Part shown: in pieces, positions 1 through 11,349 of the stretch
How the letters are laid out: the number at the start of each line of letters is the position of its first letter
Numbering within the stretch: position 1 is the stretch's first letter
Assembly: GCA_002118135.1 (NCBI GenBank)
Contig: BDIU01000103.1
Coordinates: 62,001 to 126,000 of the forward strand
Direction of reading: 5' to 3'
Length of the DNA: 64,000 nucleotides
Source of the DNA: Trebouxia sp. TZW2008
Lineage: Eukaryota; Chlorophyta; Trebouxiophyceae; Trebouxiales; Trebouxiaceae
The notes under the pieces: generated by a model
What the model was told of the DNA's origin: nothing
What the model saw: only the letters and a program-made list of their open reading frames with translations
Databases searched by the model: none
Program-made: the position numbers and the translations under genes

Positions 1-3000
1 CAAGCAGAGCACTCCAAGGGACGCAGCATCACGGGGGGCAGCTGGTGCACACGCCCACTTTGCTGCCAGTCTGCCCAGTGCTTTGGAAGATGATAGCCCT
101 GCAACAGGTTTGTCTGCTCTGCTTTACTGAGTCTTGTCTGTGGGCTGCTTTTCTTCACAAGCAAGCTTGAGTGAGCAGTGGAGAACCTCGTGCGGGATGG
201 CTGGTGCACATGCCCACTTTGATGCAAGTCTGCCAGCTGCTTCAGACGATGAAGGGTCCACACCAGGTCTATCTGGTCTGCACATTTTACTCTTGTGCGC
301 TGACAGCGCTGCTTCACAGTTGTGCATGCAGAATTAATACCCAGAGAGGAGATGGATGAGCAAGCAGGGTTCATGGCTTTGCGGTAATCTACATCTTTTG
401 CATGCAACACATTTGAGTGTTCATGCAGCAAGGCTGTATCGTCATGGCCAGCAAGCAGATAACCCTGCACTGTTAGCTTGTCATGTGTTTGGTCAGACGA
501 TGTTCCTGATGCCCCGCAGGCATTGATATGTCAGCAAGTTTGCAAGTCTGCTTGTCCCTACTTAGGACCCTATACTATGGACTGCATAACTTCTTATACA
601 TGGCAAAGAATTGTTGTCAGCATCCATGCACCATTGTCCCTATGCCTTGGCTGTGTGTCCCTGTTCTGTACTGCAAGATGATGTGCGTGCCCATGCAGCG
701 CCATCAAGGGCAAAACTGGAGAAATCCTCGTCTCTCCCAGCAGCAGAAACAGCCCTCACAGCACCTTGCACGTCGTATCAAGGCTGTTGCTGGCAGATTG
801 TGCACCAATGCTGTTCAACCCAACAGCGTCTATTCATCCTGAAATCTACTGCCAATTGTGATCTTTGCTCATGCAGCGCCGTCGCGGGCTAAGCTCGAGA
901 AGTCTTCTTCACTGCCAGCAGCAGAGTCAGACTCAACAGCGCGCATCATGGCCAGCCTCAGCCGAGCAGCTTCTTCTTCCCACTCCCTTGACTCTTCCTC
1001 CTCAAGCGATGATGCCCCTGGCCCTTCCAGCAAGGCATCCTTTACCTCTCAGAGGTCTGCCAGTCCCTTCACTGCCAAAAGGGACAAGTCCTTCCTGGAT
1101 GTGCAGCGCTTCTTGGGAGACTCACTGTCCAAGTCTGCTAGTAAGGGCAAGTCCTTTGCCAAGCAACTCCAGGTGAGAGGAAACAGTTCTCTGCTGGTGA
1201 GCGCTGACTGGTTGAGGTTGCAGGGTCTGGGCAAAAGAAAAGTTCCTGTGTTTGTAAGCATCATTTGCATTTCTGTTTTCGAGTTGTCATCACCTGTCAA
1301 GATCAGCACTGACAGCTCTTGGTTCCTGAGTGCAATACCCTTCTGAGAACTTTATTGCATGGATAGGTGATGCTGGGGCTGTCAGATCCAGGCAGTAATT
1401 CAACAGCGTCTCCATGTATTCCTGCTTAACCTGACGTGATGATGGCAAGTGACTTGCTTGTTGGGTGTGGTCAGGTGATGATGAAGATGTCCCCTTCAGG
1501 CAGCAAGAGGCATCGCGTCAAGCGCATGTCCACCTTTTCAGGACAGCCTATCTCTGGCATGGACCAAGACGGTACGGCACTACAGTTGACACTCAGTGTG
1601 TAGCATAAATGGCACTGTTCTCATATAGTTCATGTGTATACTGCCTCAGACAAGCGCTGCGCAGAAGGCATGCGTGCACCAGGCAGAAGCTTGCTGAAAG
1701 ACATGATGCTTCCTTACTGTCAATGTTATTCTGTGGCTGGCATGACTAAGCGAGCGCAGCATCCACAAGACTCGTCATTGTAATATCAAGTGCCTGGTGA
1801 CATGTCAGACCTGGGGCTTGTTCTGACTGCAGCATCTGTCAGTACCTGTAAGGCTCAAAGTGCTGCAGTGGACTGCAGATTGGGAGGATCTGCAGACCCT
1901 GAAGTGGGCTCAAACAGTGGACCCTCATCAGTCTGAAGAATGTGAAGTGCTACTAGAGACTTACTCTATGCAGGTGAGTTTGTCGGCTTCCCTTGACTCA
2001 TTGTTGTGCTATCCACTGCAGTTGGTGACAAACCACTTGTGCGGGCAGGGTGGGCGCCGGGTGACGGCGACTGTGACCTTGAAGTGATCAAATGCCATGC
2101 ATGCATCATTGTTAAAGCTGCTTGTGCAATCCAAGATCAACAAAAGCAGCTTGACAAGAACAATGACTGCAAGGCAGACTCACTGCATAAGGCCATGTAC
2201 ACATGCAGGCTGAATTTGCAGTGCATCTCCTCAATAGGTTTGATGCGACTCCTTATGCTTGTTGCTTGGCTACAGCATATTTTCTTCCTTCGGTACCTGT
2301 TTACCAGATGCTTGGTGTTACAGGTTGATTTTCTGATGAGCGGGCTGATGGTGTTGAAAGAGCGCATTGACGCCACAGAGGCCCTCATTGCCATTGACTT
2401 GGACAACCGCAGGAATGAGCTTGTCGCATTCGACTTGGTAATGCTTTCCTCTTGATATCCTCTGCCCGCATGCAGGCAATGTGCCTGAGCAGCCCATCAA
2501 GGTCTTGCAGCACAAAACACAGCCTTGCCTTCTGCAAGATTGCCACCTGCATGTTGCAGCATGAGGAAAAGCGTAGTGATGGCTTATAGGCTTGTGAAAA
2601 TGGTGCTGGCATCATCACCCTCATACCTGCAGCTGCTCATGATGCCTTTCATTGTGTAAAGTTGCTGATTTGAGTGCTGCATCAACTTGGCCAACCATGA
2701 TCAAACACATATCTGGAGCTTTTGCCAATTCTTCCTGGCTATGCAAGACAGTGAGGCGTCACCTGCTGAGGTCGCCATTGTGCTGCAGGTGCTCAGCATT
2801 GTGACAGTTGCTGTTGCTTTTGTGGCAATGGCTGGCAGCATCTTTGGAATGAACTTGTACTTTAATGTACAGACGACGCCTCCAGTAAGTCATCAGGATG
2901 CTAGTGTCGCACTGAGCACTGTCAGTCACATTGACTGCAATTTCGTGTCTGGACTTGACTTGCTCACTATAGCACTGGCAATTTCTCTGGCATGCCCAGG

Positions 3001-3197
3001 CTGCAGATTTTGCATATGCTCTCTCATTTCTGTCAGCACCACTCTGAGTTTGTCAGCAACGCTACGCTGCGCAGGAAGCCTTCTGGGCGTGTGCAACATC
3101 CATAGTCGTAGTGGGACTAGCTATTATGCTGATTATCATGGCTTTTGCCAGGCATAAGAGGCTCCTCTTCATTCCCAAAGCCCACCTGGCACATTGA
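1..3197 (+). CDS. CorA/MRS2-type magnesium transporter, 5' end outside window
   Basis: Exons with consistent phases are 877-1172, 1475-1571, 1843-1973, 2324-2437, 2789-2884 and 3075-3197 (stop TGA). The diagnostic Gly-Met-Asn motif is in the fifth exon (SIFGMNLYF), just after a hydrophobic helix; the last exon gives a second helix and a basic tail (RHKRLLFIPKAHLAH). Upstream come an acidic helix (EECEVLLETYSMQ) and a helix resembling the long CorA/MRS2 stalk. GMN at the end of TM1 is the selectivity loop of this family, which forms pentameric Mg2+ channels in mitochondrial, plastid or vacuolar membranes; which membrane is not shown. The first exon listed is Ser-rich and enters in phase 1, so at least one exon lies upstream. 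Two near-identical candidates end in phase 1 at about 106 and 265. The true start is not in the window. Confidence 0.85.
31..290 (+). repeat. Tandem pair of candidate upstream exons of the CorA gene
   Basis: A stretch around 41-106 recurs around 201-265, offset about 160 bp. Both translate to a similar peptide (GAHAHFAASLP versus GAHAHFDASLP, then an acidic Ser/Asp stretch) and both end in phase 1 before GT. Either could join the exon at 877. A weaker third trace (SDDVPDAP) is near 493-520. Confidence 0.6.
685..945 (+). repeat. Echo of CorA exon acceptor and 5' edge
   Basis: The acceptor and exon edge at 877 (PSRAKLEKSSSLPAAE) occurs 178 bp earlier at 699 with the same acceptor context and the same peptide, followed by loss of similarity. 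The upstream copy does not continue into the rest of the exon, so it is probably intronic or an alternative cassette. Confidence 0.8.
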
Positions 3198-3634
3198 CAT
3201 CGTTTGTATTGGCGATTGTGTTATCAATGCATTTATGGATTGAGATGACACCACACTGTTGTAAGGGTCCATTAAATGGTTGCAACACTCTAGATCTGTG
3301 GTCCATGTCAAACATAATGCAGTGAGCAGCTCAACCAGCACCAGCTGAGACAGAACATGTTGCTACCGCAAATGAGCAGTATTCTTGTGCACATGCCACA
3401 CGTGGAATACTGACTAGCCACTTCACATGCTGGCAGCAGCAGTTAATTCTCAGGTGCCTTTACATCACCTCTGCATTGTATGTTCTGAAACACAGTTTGA
3501 GCAAATCCTGATTTCACTGTCACGAATTGTGCCTAGGAGTCAGGCCTGACAGCACTGAGCCTAAAATGAAACACGCCTAAAATGAAAAACACCCTCCTAA
3601 TGGTCAGTGATTGTCAGCAGTACACAGTACAAGA
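3198..3634. other. Convergent 3' intergenic region, no gene seen
   Basis: This lies between the 3' ends of the CorA gene and the minus-strand membrane protein. A TGTAA, the usual green-algal polyadenylation signal, occurs near 3259, about 60 bp after the CorA stop. No coding signal or RNA gene was recognised. Confidence 0.4.
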
Positions 3635-5138
3635 CTACGCGCCTACAGCTGCCACATTGTCTCCAAAATCATGAGCAAGAGACAAGATGTGATTTTGCAG
3701 CCTAGGGATTGGAAGTGATCGCTCTTGCACAGCTTCCCAAAGAGCACAGGGGAAAGGCATCTGTTGCCGTCTTGCAGCTGCACCCTGCCTGTCCTCCCTG
3801 AGTTGCTTCTGCTGCTGCTCTGCCTGTTTCTGTGCCTCTTCTGCCTCAAGCTTTTCCTGATGCTGTCTGAGAACCAGCAATCTCTGCTGCTCTAACCTTG
3901 CCCCAAAGGCCTGCCCCAAGATAGCTGAGCCTATTGTCAAGAAGATGACAGTCTTTGGCATGCCTATGCCCTGTCTTGTCATTGCCACAAAGGGGATGGT
4001 TGCGTGGACAGCCACAAACCACTCAGGCGAGAACTTTCTGCAGTGCTCGCGCCACATGCCAAAGGGTATGTTCAGCACAGCAGTGCCAGCTCCTAGTGTG
4101 GCTAGCTTGACAGGCAAGGCTTGCGGCCGCAGATCTCTCACTGGCTGAAGTCTAGCTACAGCTGCGCGCCCTGCTACTATGAATCTAGGGCACTGCAGCT
4201 CACCCTTTGCACTCAGCGGTATCAAGCCACCAATGACCTGCAGGCAAAATATACTGTGAAGCCACAAAGCGAAACTTGAAGTGACAGATGCTACGCAGAC
4301 GGTGAGACAGTCTCAGCTGACAGGCAAATGCAGACAGCCAAATACCGTCACAAACAATCGTTTTTCGATCATTGCAGGATTAGCTAGTGAATCTGTACAT
4401 ACCGTAGCGCCTGGAAACTTGCGCAATGGACACTGACCCCCGCTTGACTTTGCTCCTGCAGCTTGTCCAGCCACATGACCTCTAGCGCCAGTTCTACTGT
4501 TAGTTGTGCCTGACCTACTGCTGTTTGCGCCTGGCCGATTGCCTGAGCCTCGCTGACTGCTACTGCGTGAGCCAGAACCGCGCCCAGACTGTGGCTTTTT
4601 CCCAGTTGAACCTCTCTTGCCAAACAACGCATTGGCAAGATGGTGTGGTGTAGGCTGCAGAGAGCAAACCAATCTGAGAACAGATGTCGCCTGAGGCAAG
4701 TGGAGCATACGTAGCGCAGCAATGACAGCTTTGAGAATGAGAAGGACAACTCACAACAAAGCTGAAAGCAGCTGCCATGTTTATGGAGGCGAAAGGAGCA
4801 GCCGAGAGAGGAGAGTGCCGTGCTAGTGATCTGTCATGTGAGTGGCTTGCTGCATTCGAACATTGCTGTGCTTCTGGATTGGCCTGCTCTGAGTTCGCTA
4901 AGCTGGCTGCAACCCTTTTCAAAGGGACGACACCAGTCGGGCCGTGAAACAGGCGCAGCGTCGTCTCGAAGTCGCATGCTTTTTCCTCAAATATCGGTCC
5001 AAAGCCAGCTTTCGAAGCTGATACAGAAGGACGAGTAGCTATTTGTCTAGCATAACCCTCCCCTTGACTGGCAGAAACTTGGTGCAGGAAGGGACACTTG
5101 CTAATTGCGTTGCCAATGGCGTCTCTAGGGCACGTCAT
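3635..5138 (-). CDS. Conserved plant/algal membrane protein of unknown function
   Basis: Three exons (5138-4755, 4654-4403, 4237-3635) join in phase 0 with GT-AG borders and give 412 residues. The N-terminal 130 residues are low in structure and contain a Cys-Pro motif (SKCPFLHQV). The second exon is Gly/Ser/Arg-rich. The conserved part is the third exon, with two hydrophobic stretches (VKLATLGAGTAVLNIPFGMW and VIFLTIGSAILGQAFGARLE) around MWREHCRKFSPEWFVAVHAT, followed by a Gln/Glu-rich coiled coil. I recall similar proteins in land plants but know no assigned function. Three Cys-Pro dipeptides (CPFL, CPLR, CPRF) resemble heme-regulatory motifs, though that is only a resemblance. An organelle location is possible but not shown. 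Confidence 0.72.
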
Positions 5139-5495
5139 GGCGCTGGTCTGAATGTCAGCACAGGCTTGTTGCTGATAGCGCTTGGCACGATGAGCCGCTC
5201 CCGTTATTGAACCTCTTGCTCACGTGATGCGAAAGTACAGCCGTCGACGTCACTCGTCCGACTCTTCTTCAAATGGTGACTCACCACTGGTGAGACAACA
5301 TTGAGCGCCGGTCTTCTTCTTCTCGGGCTATAGCGATGCACATACAGCGCACTACAAATTTTGCAACTTCAACGTGTTAACTGGTGCTTCTTGCCAGGGC
5401 TGACTTCTTGCAAGCGTCAGCACCCCGCGCGTTCATTCAAAGGCATCAAACGCACAGTGCAACATTGATTTCGTCCATCGCGCCGCGATGCAGCT
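5139..5495. promoter_or_regulatory. Divergent promoter region
   Basis: This 357-bp stretch separates the start codons of the minus-strand membrane protein and GET1. It contains a CACGTG G-box at 5221-5226 and an ACGTCA soon after. Both are common plant and algal bZIP/bHLH target motifs. Function is inferred from position only. Confidence 0.4.
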
Positions 5496-6173
5496 ATGAT
5501 CATAGCAGTACTTCTGTTTGGTGCCATATTCCTCTTGGATCTGTTGCGCGCTGTCTTCGTCACCCGCAAGGTGCGCTTGAGTGCACAGGCGTGTTTCAAA
5601 ACGCAGCACTGTGCGATTGAGGTCAATGCTCACAGGTGGTCGAGCTTCAAAAGCAGAAGCGGATTCTGCTAGAAACGTCAGCACACCTCAACAGCGAAGC
5701 GGCGAAGTTGACGTCACCAGCCACATTTGCGCAGTGCGCTAAACTGCAACGCACAGCCATATTCAACGAAAAGCAGGCTGAAAAAATTAGTGCTGAGCAG
5801 GTGATTGCTAGCCTGCTTCTGCGCAGGCAACTGCCGTCATGCGACTTTGCGCGTGCCAGTCAAACCTTCCACGACCAGATCTGAATGCTTGCGTGGAGTG
5901 CTGCAGGCATTGCTTAGAAAGCTTTGGCTGAACAAAACAATTTCCCCACTCAAGCTCCTAATCTGTTTGGCTGTGACCTTGAGTCTGTGGCGCCAACCAA
6001 TAGCCTACAGTGATGCTGTTGATGCCTGGCCACTAGCAAGGTGGTTGTCGGGCTTCACTGCACAGCAGCATTACCCTTTCAGCAGTGTAGCAGCTGCACC
6101 ATACCTTGCTGTCACCCAAGTTGTGAGTCATGCACTCGTAAGAGTGTGTGTACCAGATGCATGGTCGTCATGA
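5496..6173 (+). CDS. GET1: GET1/WRB-type tail-anchored protein insertion receptor
   Basis: Exons 5496-5570, 5636-5800 and 5907-6173 all join in phase 0 and give 168 residues, close to animal WRB. The order matches the family: an N-terminal membrane helix (MIIAVLLFGAIFLLDLLRAV), a cytosolic coiled coil with the conserved segment TSPATFAQCAKLQR, then two C-terminal hydrophobic segments (LLICLAVTLSLW and the last 25 residues). GET1 sits in the ER membrane with GET2/CAML and receives tail-anchored proteins from the GET3 ATPase; the coiled coil is the GET3-binding arm. The ATG is the first in frame and begins directly before the first helix. The last exon could be spliced again near its end, so the final 15 residues are less sure. 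Confidence 0.85.
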
Positions 6174-7390
6174 GTTTGAGATGCGCAGTCTCCATACAGA
6201 AGTCAGATGTAGCGTATCAGTGGCCCCATTACCATCGGCTGGGCTTGCATCCACAACTTGTACTTCTGCCGCTCATCAGTGGTTGGTCTGAACCTCGTTT
6301 GCTGCTTCCCAAGTGCTGGCTGTCTCAATGTCAAGACGCACTGAACTTTTTGATACACTCCCAAGTTTGTTTGTGACAAGGTGCAATGGCTTGTGGGAGT
6401 ACATAGCATAACGCTGCACCGCATGCGCATGCTGTGTACAAGGATGCCAGCTGTAAGCATTGACACTGGGTGCTTGGCTGCTGTTGTACTAACGGTTAGT
6501 CTCTGTCCTAGGAGAGACGACGTAAGCAACTGATGCAGTACTCAGACTCATGGCAGAGACTTATTGTCAATGCAGTTCGCAATATGTGTCAATAAATAGC
6601 AGCACTTGCTTGCCAACACACAGTACATGCAAAACCTAGCAGTAGGCAAGCGCTTCTAGATCTTCACCCTCTACTTGCAACCAAACAGCAGTGCTGCAGC
6701 ATGCACCATGTGTTCAGCAATACGCAAGACACGTTCTGTGCAAGGATTAAGCTGACAACAGCAGACCTACCGGCACTTGGCACCAGTTGCCAATGAGGAC
6801 TGTTGATGAATCAAGAGTGCTGCAGCCTCTAGCACGTCTCACGCAAACTGAACCAATGGGCGTTTCTTCAGCATGATTGCTATGTCCAGGCTATGCTTAA
6901 TGACTGACTACAAATGTCGCAAATGGCCTGTCAGAATCCAACGAATATGGTGCATGCTGGATCAGCGCAAGTGCAGCAAACATACAGTTGGAACGTTATT
7001 TTTGTGAGCACAATTTGCTATGGCGCAAATCCATGGTGAAGCCATGCAATTAGCTGCCTGATAGTCAGGGGACGCCGCGACTACGCATTGCAATCAATCT
7101 AATGACTAAAATAAAGCTGCATTTATCGCCGCAGAAGCAACAGCACGCTTGCTTCAACACTATGTTGTACAGATGTAACCTAGTAAGGAATACATAAACA
7201 AGGCACACACATATGAATGAGATAACTTAAAATTAGGCTCACAAGTGCTCAGGCACAAAATTGCAATGAGGTCAAGTACTCTCTGCCAACAGGACACCAG
7301 TGCATTTGGCTTTTCCCTATCAGCTTCATATGCTTGACACCAAAGACCCCGTGTGCCTCAAAATTTGCGAGCTGTTAGCTTGTATAGTGA
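6174..7390. other. Intergenic region with no recognised gene
   Basis: About 1.2 kb lies between the convergent ends of GET1 and the next gene. The small open frames on both strands lack splice context, motifs or codon pattern. No RNA gene or repeat family was recognised. Confidence 0.4.
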
Positions 7391-9734
7391 TCAACGCTTA
7401 GAGCGTCTCAGGCTTTTCCAGGCCTTCTTGACCTTGATGTGCATGTCAGCACCCCAGAAGATACCTATAAACACCCACAAAAAATGAACAATGGGATAAT
7501 CTTTTTGGTATTTTGTTGCTACATGCAATAAAACAGCAGGCAAGACTCGAGTGTTGCCTGACCTGATCTCAGGAGCAATGCGTTGAGGCAGGGCAAGAAC
7601 ATATGCCTTGCACGGCCATTAAGCAGTGAAATAACGCAGTGCTGCAAAGTAAGCAGCAATGTTGTTCTGATTTCATTCAATACGAGATGAAGTTCCACGA
7701 TGCAAGCAGGCACCAGACCAATTTGCTCATGTACTAAATGGAATCATCAGAACGCCTAGTGGGCAACGAGCAAGCAAGATGGATTCAAAAGACTTAATTT
7801 CAGCACATTTTAGCACAATTCAGCACAGTCTCAAAAAAGCTACATTTGACGGCTAAGCTGCAACTGTGTGCTGTGTAATGTGCGCACAAGTAATTTGGCC
7901 TACCAGTGATCATGCACAGGAAGCCCAAGTAGGTGAAGACAATGGTGAAGAGCCAGCCTGTGAGGCTGAGGCACAGGATGCCGCCCAGGTGACGCTCTGA
8001 GTACTTGCAGTTAGGTTTGTACATAGAGCTGCTAGGCCCCGACCAGATGCCTGAATCTGTAGCAACACAAAATCAATTTGCTTAACCATGTTTGCTGGGG
8101 ATTGCTCTATGTGGTGGCAACCATTGTCAAAAGGAACACTAGCACAGCACAGCACAGCACAGCACAGCACAGCGCAGCGCAGCGCAGCGCAGCACAGCAC
8201 AGCACAGCAGGGCTTGTAGACGGAGCTACTAGGGCCTGACTAAATGCCTAAATCTGCAGCAACATCATATCACCTAACAATACAACACCTTGACAGCTTC
8301 ACACCGCACAGCTGTGCCAACTGGGCAGCACCATTTGCGCTGCCAAGCAGTCCAAAAGCATTTCATAAAGGAACAGTACAGCATGGCACGGTGCGTCCAA
8401 GGGCAAAAGCAGCACTTCTCAAGAGCATGTGTACAACGCTTTGAGCAACCAGAGTGCAGTGGTAAACATGCTGCAGAAGCATAACAAGTATGTGCATCAA
8501 TCCGGACTAAGTCTTGCCGCATCCAGTGCTCAGAGCAAATCAGACGGCTCAGCACATCCAAATCGTGCGGACGTTGGTCTTTGCAGGGTAGCATGCTAGC
8601 GTGTCAAACACGCTACAGAAGGAGATTGGCGACAGACCTTGCAAGACATGGCGAGTCAGGTCTGCCATAACCAAGGGCACAGCCAAGCTCACTAGGTACA
8701 GTGGGCCATACTTCTGCCAATGTGTCCCTCTGCAGAACATCACAACTTTTGCAGACACCACTCCTAAGCAAGAGCTAACATAGTAAAGGACGCATAACAC
8801 TAAAAAGCTTGTAAAACAACACTCCTGTGCAAGAGGTAATATAGTAAAGGACGCAGAACACTAAAAAGCTTGTGAAACAACACTCCTGGACAGAACTACC
8901 ACATTCAAAATAAGGCCCATGTGCATCTTACTTGATCCAAAGGTTCAATTAATGACAGAAAACTTGCCAAATCTTGACACGTAAGCATGCTGGTGATACT
9001 TGCAAAAACAGGTGCACTTGTGTATCATGTGTGATACATGCATGTTCTCACCCGGGCACTGCAATTTTGAAGGCAACATCTTGTGCAAACTTGGCAAGTG
9101 CAGCTGACACCTATGGCAGTTGAGATTTGGGCACTACTATTGATACATGCAGACACGGGTGCACTTGTGCACGACGCATTGATATATGCATGTCCTCACC
9201 CGCGCACTGCAGTTTTCCAGGCTACATATTGTGCAAGATTGGTAAGTGCGGCCAAAGTGAAGCCGAAGCTGATGCTGTGGGAGAAGGACTTTGCTCCTGC
9301 TGTAGCTGAGAGCCCAAGGAACCCAGCTAGCAGGAGAGGCCAACATCAGCTACCCACTGCAGAGTGACATCAAGCTTGTCAGCTGCAAAGCCAAAGTAAG
9401 CCAAAGTGATGGTAGCAGCACAGCAGGCGCGCAGTGCGATTGCACAATCAGCAGAAGTTCGCGCGAAGTGGTGCAGCTTACCGAGAGCGGGCAGAGAGAA
9501 AGCCAGAGTTGCTAAGGAAGCGATTACGCCTTTGTTGTCCGAAGGAGCATCGTCCGCCTCTTCTGGGATACCTCTGTATACACCTGGCTGGCTATACCAA
9601 TCTTGTTGGTGCACGATCTCTCGGGCTGCGCTGCTGCCACCTGGAGCTGCGTGACACGTCAGGGAGTCATTTGATTCATCCTGAGCAGGCAGTAGCGGGT
9701 CGGTTGCGGGGTTCTCCACATCGTGTCGGGCCAT
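7391..9734 (-). CDS. Conserved multi-pass membrane protein, unknown function
   Basis: Five exons (9734-9482, 9326-9200, 8729-8638, 8056-7904, 7464-7391) join with matching phases and GT-AG borders and give 232 residues. The N-terminal 70 residues are polar. Hydrophobic segments follow in exons 1-2, in exon 3 (PLYLVSLAVPLVMADLTRHV) and in exon 4 (WLFTIVFTYLGFLCMITG), then a short basic tail (KVKKAWKSLRRSKR). The motif HW-QKYGP...ADLTRHVLQDSGIW straddles the exon 3/4 join, and that it reads through correctly supports the model. I believe related proteins occur in other algae and protists, but I cannot name a function. Its start codon lies 188 bp from that of the ankyrin gene on the other strand. 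Confidence 0.75.
8009..8275 (-). repeat. Exon 4 5' edge echo flanking a microsatellite
   Basis: The exon 4 acceptor and first codons (8009-8077) are repeated 196 bp away at about 8205-8272, with several substitutions. The intervening stretch is largely a pentamer microsatellite. The outer copy lies in the intron and is out of contact with the exon body. Confidence 0.8.
8141..8209. repeat. CAGCA/CAGCG pentanucleotide microsatellite
   Basis: About 69 bp of uninterrupted 5-bp units are arranged as a block of CAGCA, a block of CAGCG, then CAGCA again. A shorter tract of the same two pentamers (opposite strand) lies at about 36655-36682 in a CDC48B intron. Confidence 0.95.
8760..8889. repeat. 61-bp tandem duplication in intron
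   Basis: Two 61-bp units begin at 8761 and 8822, and a third partial unit starts at 8883. The units differ at a few positions. They lie in intron 2 of the membrane-protein gene next to the exon 3 acceptor side. Confidence 0.85.
9000..9260 (-). repeat. Echo of exon 2 3' end and donor
   Basis: About 100 bp around the exon 2 donor (9150-9255) recurs about 147 bp away at 9003-9110, including the GTGAG donor context. The copy is intronic and is not contiguous with the exon body. Confidence 0.75.
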
Positions 9735-9922
9735 GGTCCTGTGCCAGAGCTTCAGAGCAGCTAAGATTAAGAATGCTGCATTTATAGGACCAGTCGAACG
9801 GGCGAACACACTGGACTGTCGACGACACAAAGTGCACACGACGACACGAACGCTAAAGCGTTATACCCGAGCGTTTTGTCAAAGCGTTAAAGCTTAAACG
9901 CTTGCAAGCACTGATCGCTGCG
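9735..9922. promoter_or_regulatory. Divergent promoter with five AGCGTT/AACGCT hexamers
   Basis: Between the two start codons, the hexamer AGCGTT or its complement AACGCT occurs at 9849-9854, 9857-9862, 9870-9875, 9883-9888 and 9897-9902. The first pair and the last pair are each arranged as imperfect palindromes. Five copies in 54 bp midway between divergent genes suggest a shared control element. The binding factor is unknown. Confidence 0.55.
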
Positions 9923-10856
9923 ATGGTCGAGAAGAACCCGTGGTGGCACAACGTATCCGGCCCATTTCTTGTCTGGCAAGGTCCCGTCGGCGTGAAAGAA
10001 GACGGCGGTGGCTGCACTAGAGGTCATGGCCGGGTTGGGAGCATGCTCGTGCATAGGGCGATCTGCAACAAGGATAAGGAAGGTGGGCCAACGCGACGTA
10101 CCCTTATGCTCCTCTGTTCACCTTGGATATCAATGAGCTGCTGGCTCCTTGAGTTGGCAAGCCTACTTCATAATTTCGGTACTTGATCTGCGTGGTGACA
10201 AGTGATCCGTGCTTTGCAGCGGTTGTGAGGGCTGTCGATCAAGGTGAAAATGTCAACGAGGTGGAAGCGGCTGGCAACACTCCGCTACACAATGCAGCAT
10301 ACGAGGGGTGGATAGAGGGAGCTGAGCTGCTGCTGAGTCTTGGTGCCCAAACTGATGCCAGCAATAATGCTGGTGATAGGCCGTGGCACTGGGCTAGGAA
10401 CATGGGTCATGATGACATGATGAGTATGCTTGAGCAGGTACAGGAGAAATGGATGTCTGTGTGTCAATTTTGACTGGCTCACTGCATGAATACCCAACCT
10501 TGCAGGTGCATTTCCTTGCAAGGATGCGACTTATGATTTCCTCTGTGCAGAATGGTGCAAGCACTGACCAAGGCAAGGTCCTGGTCTCAGATCACATACC
10601 AAAAGTGAAGGTGAGCATCCCTTTACATGGGACACTATCTCTGCAGAATGCAATGATATTTGGCTTTGTCAGACTCAACCTGAGCCCCTCAGCATTGCAT
10701 CTTGAGTTGAAATGGCTTCTGCTTGCTCAGGATTTTTTCCAAAAGGATTGCTGGAGGCATCACCCAAAGCCATATGCAGACTACATGGATCTCAAGAAGA
10801 GACAGGATGAAGAGCTGGCAGCCTCCAAGAAAAAGCTGATTCCAGGCTTGGCATGA
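9923..10856 (+). CDS. Small ankyrin-repeat protein
   Basis: Exons 9923-9980, 10220-10437, 10551-10610 and 10731-10856 keep frame and give 153 residues. Exon 2 holds about two ankyrin repeats: a clear one reads NTPLHNAAYEGWIEGAELLL, and the next contains NNAGDRPWHWARNMGHDDMM. The C-terminus is a charged helix (DYMDLKKRQDEELAASKKK). Ankyrin repeats bind partner proteins and nothing indicates which. Exon 1 (MVEKNPWWHNVSGPFLVWQ) is the least certain part because its donor, GTCCCG, is weak. The stop is followed by the convergent 3' end of PP1. Confidence 0.72.
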
Positions 10857-11349
10857 TGCACCACATTGCATTAAATGCAATATGAGCATCAATTTGATAA
10901 GCCTGCCGCAACTGTTGGAAATACTGAGCTTGGCTGAAGGGCTCCCCATCAGCTGAATGCCAAATGCAATGGACCTGTCTTTTTAGACTGAATCATGCAC
11001 GTCACAATGTTTGGCTGATATTGCGAGTATTGAACGCACCAGGCAGCCTTGCATTTGAGGCGACTGTCATCTCGTATTAAACAACATGTTCAGGATGAGC
11101 AGCTCTGCAAGTCATAAAATACACAGCCAAAACGGTATTTAGTTGAACACAACTGTGTACTAATCTGCTTGCACAATCAGACATGCTGTATTACGTGTTG
11201 CCCAACAGCGTAACATGTACTCAGGTCACCAGCCAGACTGTCAACGACCAGATGGCTGGCCAGCTATTAATCCACATGGCAAACTCATCATAGTCATGTC
11301 TCAGGGCATGCTCAGTCTGAGTGGACTAGACATCTGAAGCAAGGTGTGC
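10857..11349. other. Convergent 3' intergenic region, no gene seen
   Basis: This sits between the stops of the ankyrin protein and PP1. I saw no coding or RNA signal. Confidence 0.4.

Noticed and set aside
8141..8209. Telomere-like or centromere-like satellite
   Set aside because: It is a short pentamer microsatellite inside an intron, not a telomeric motif and not a long array.
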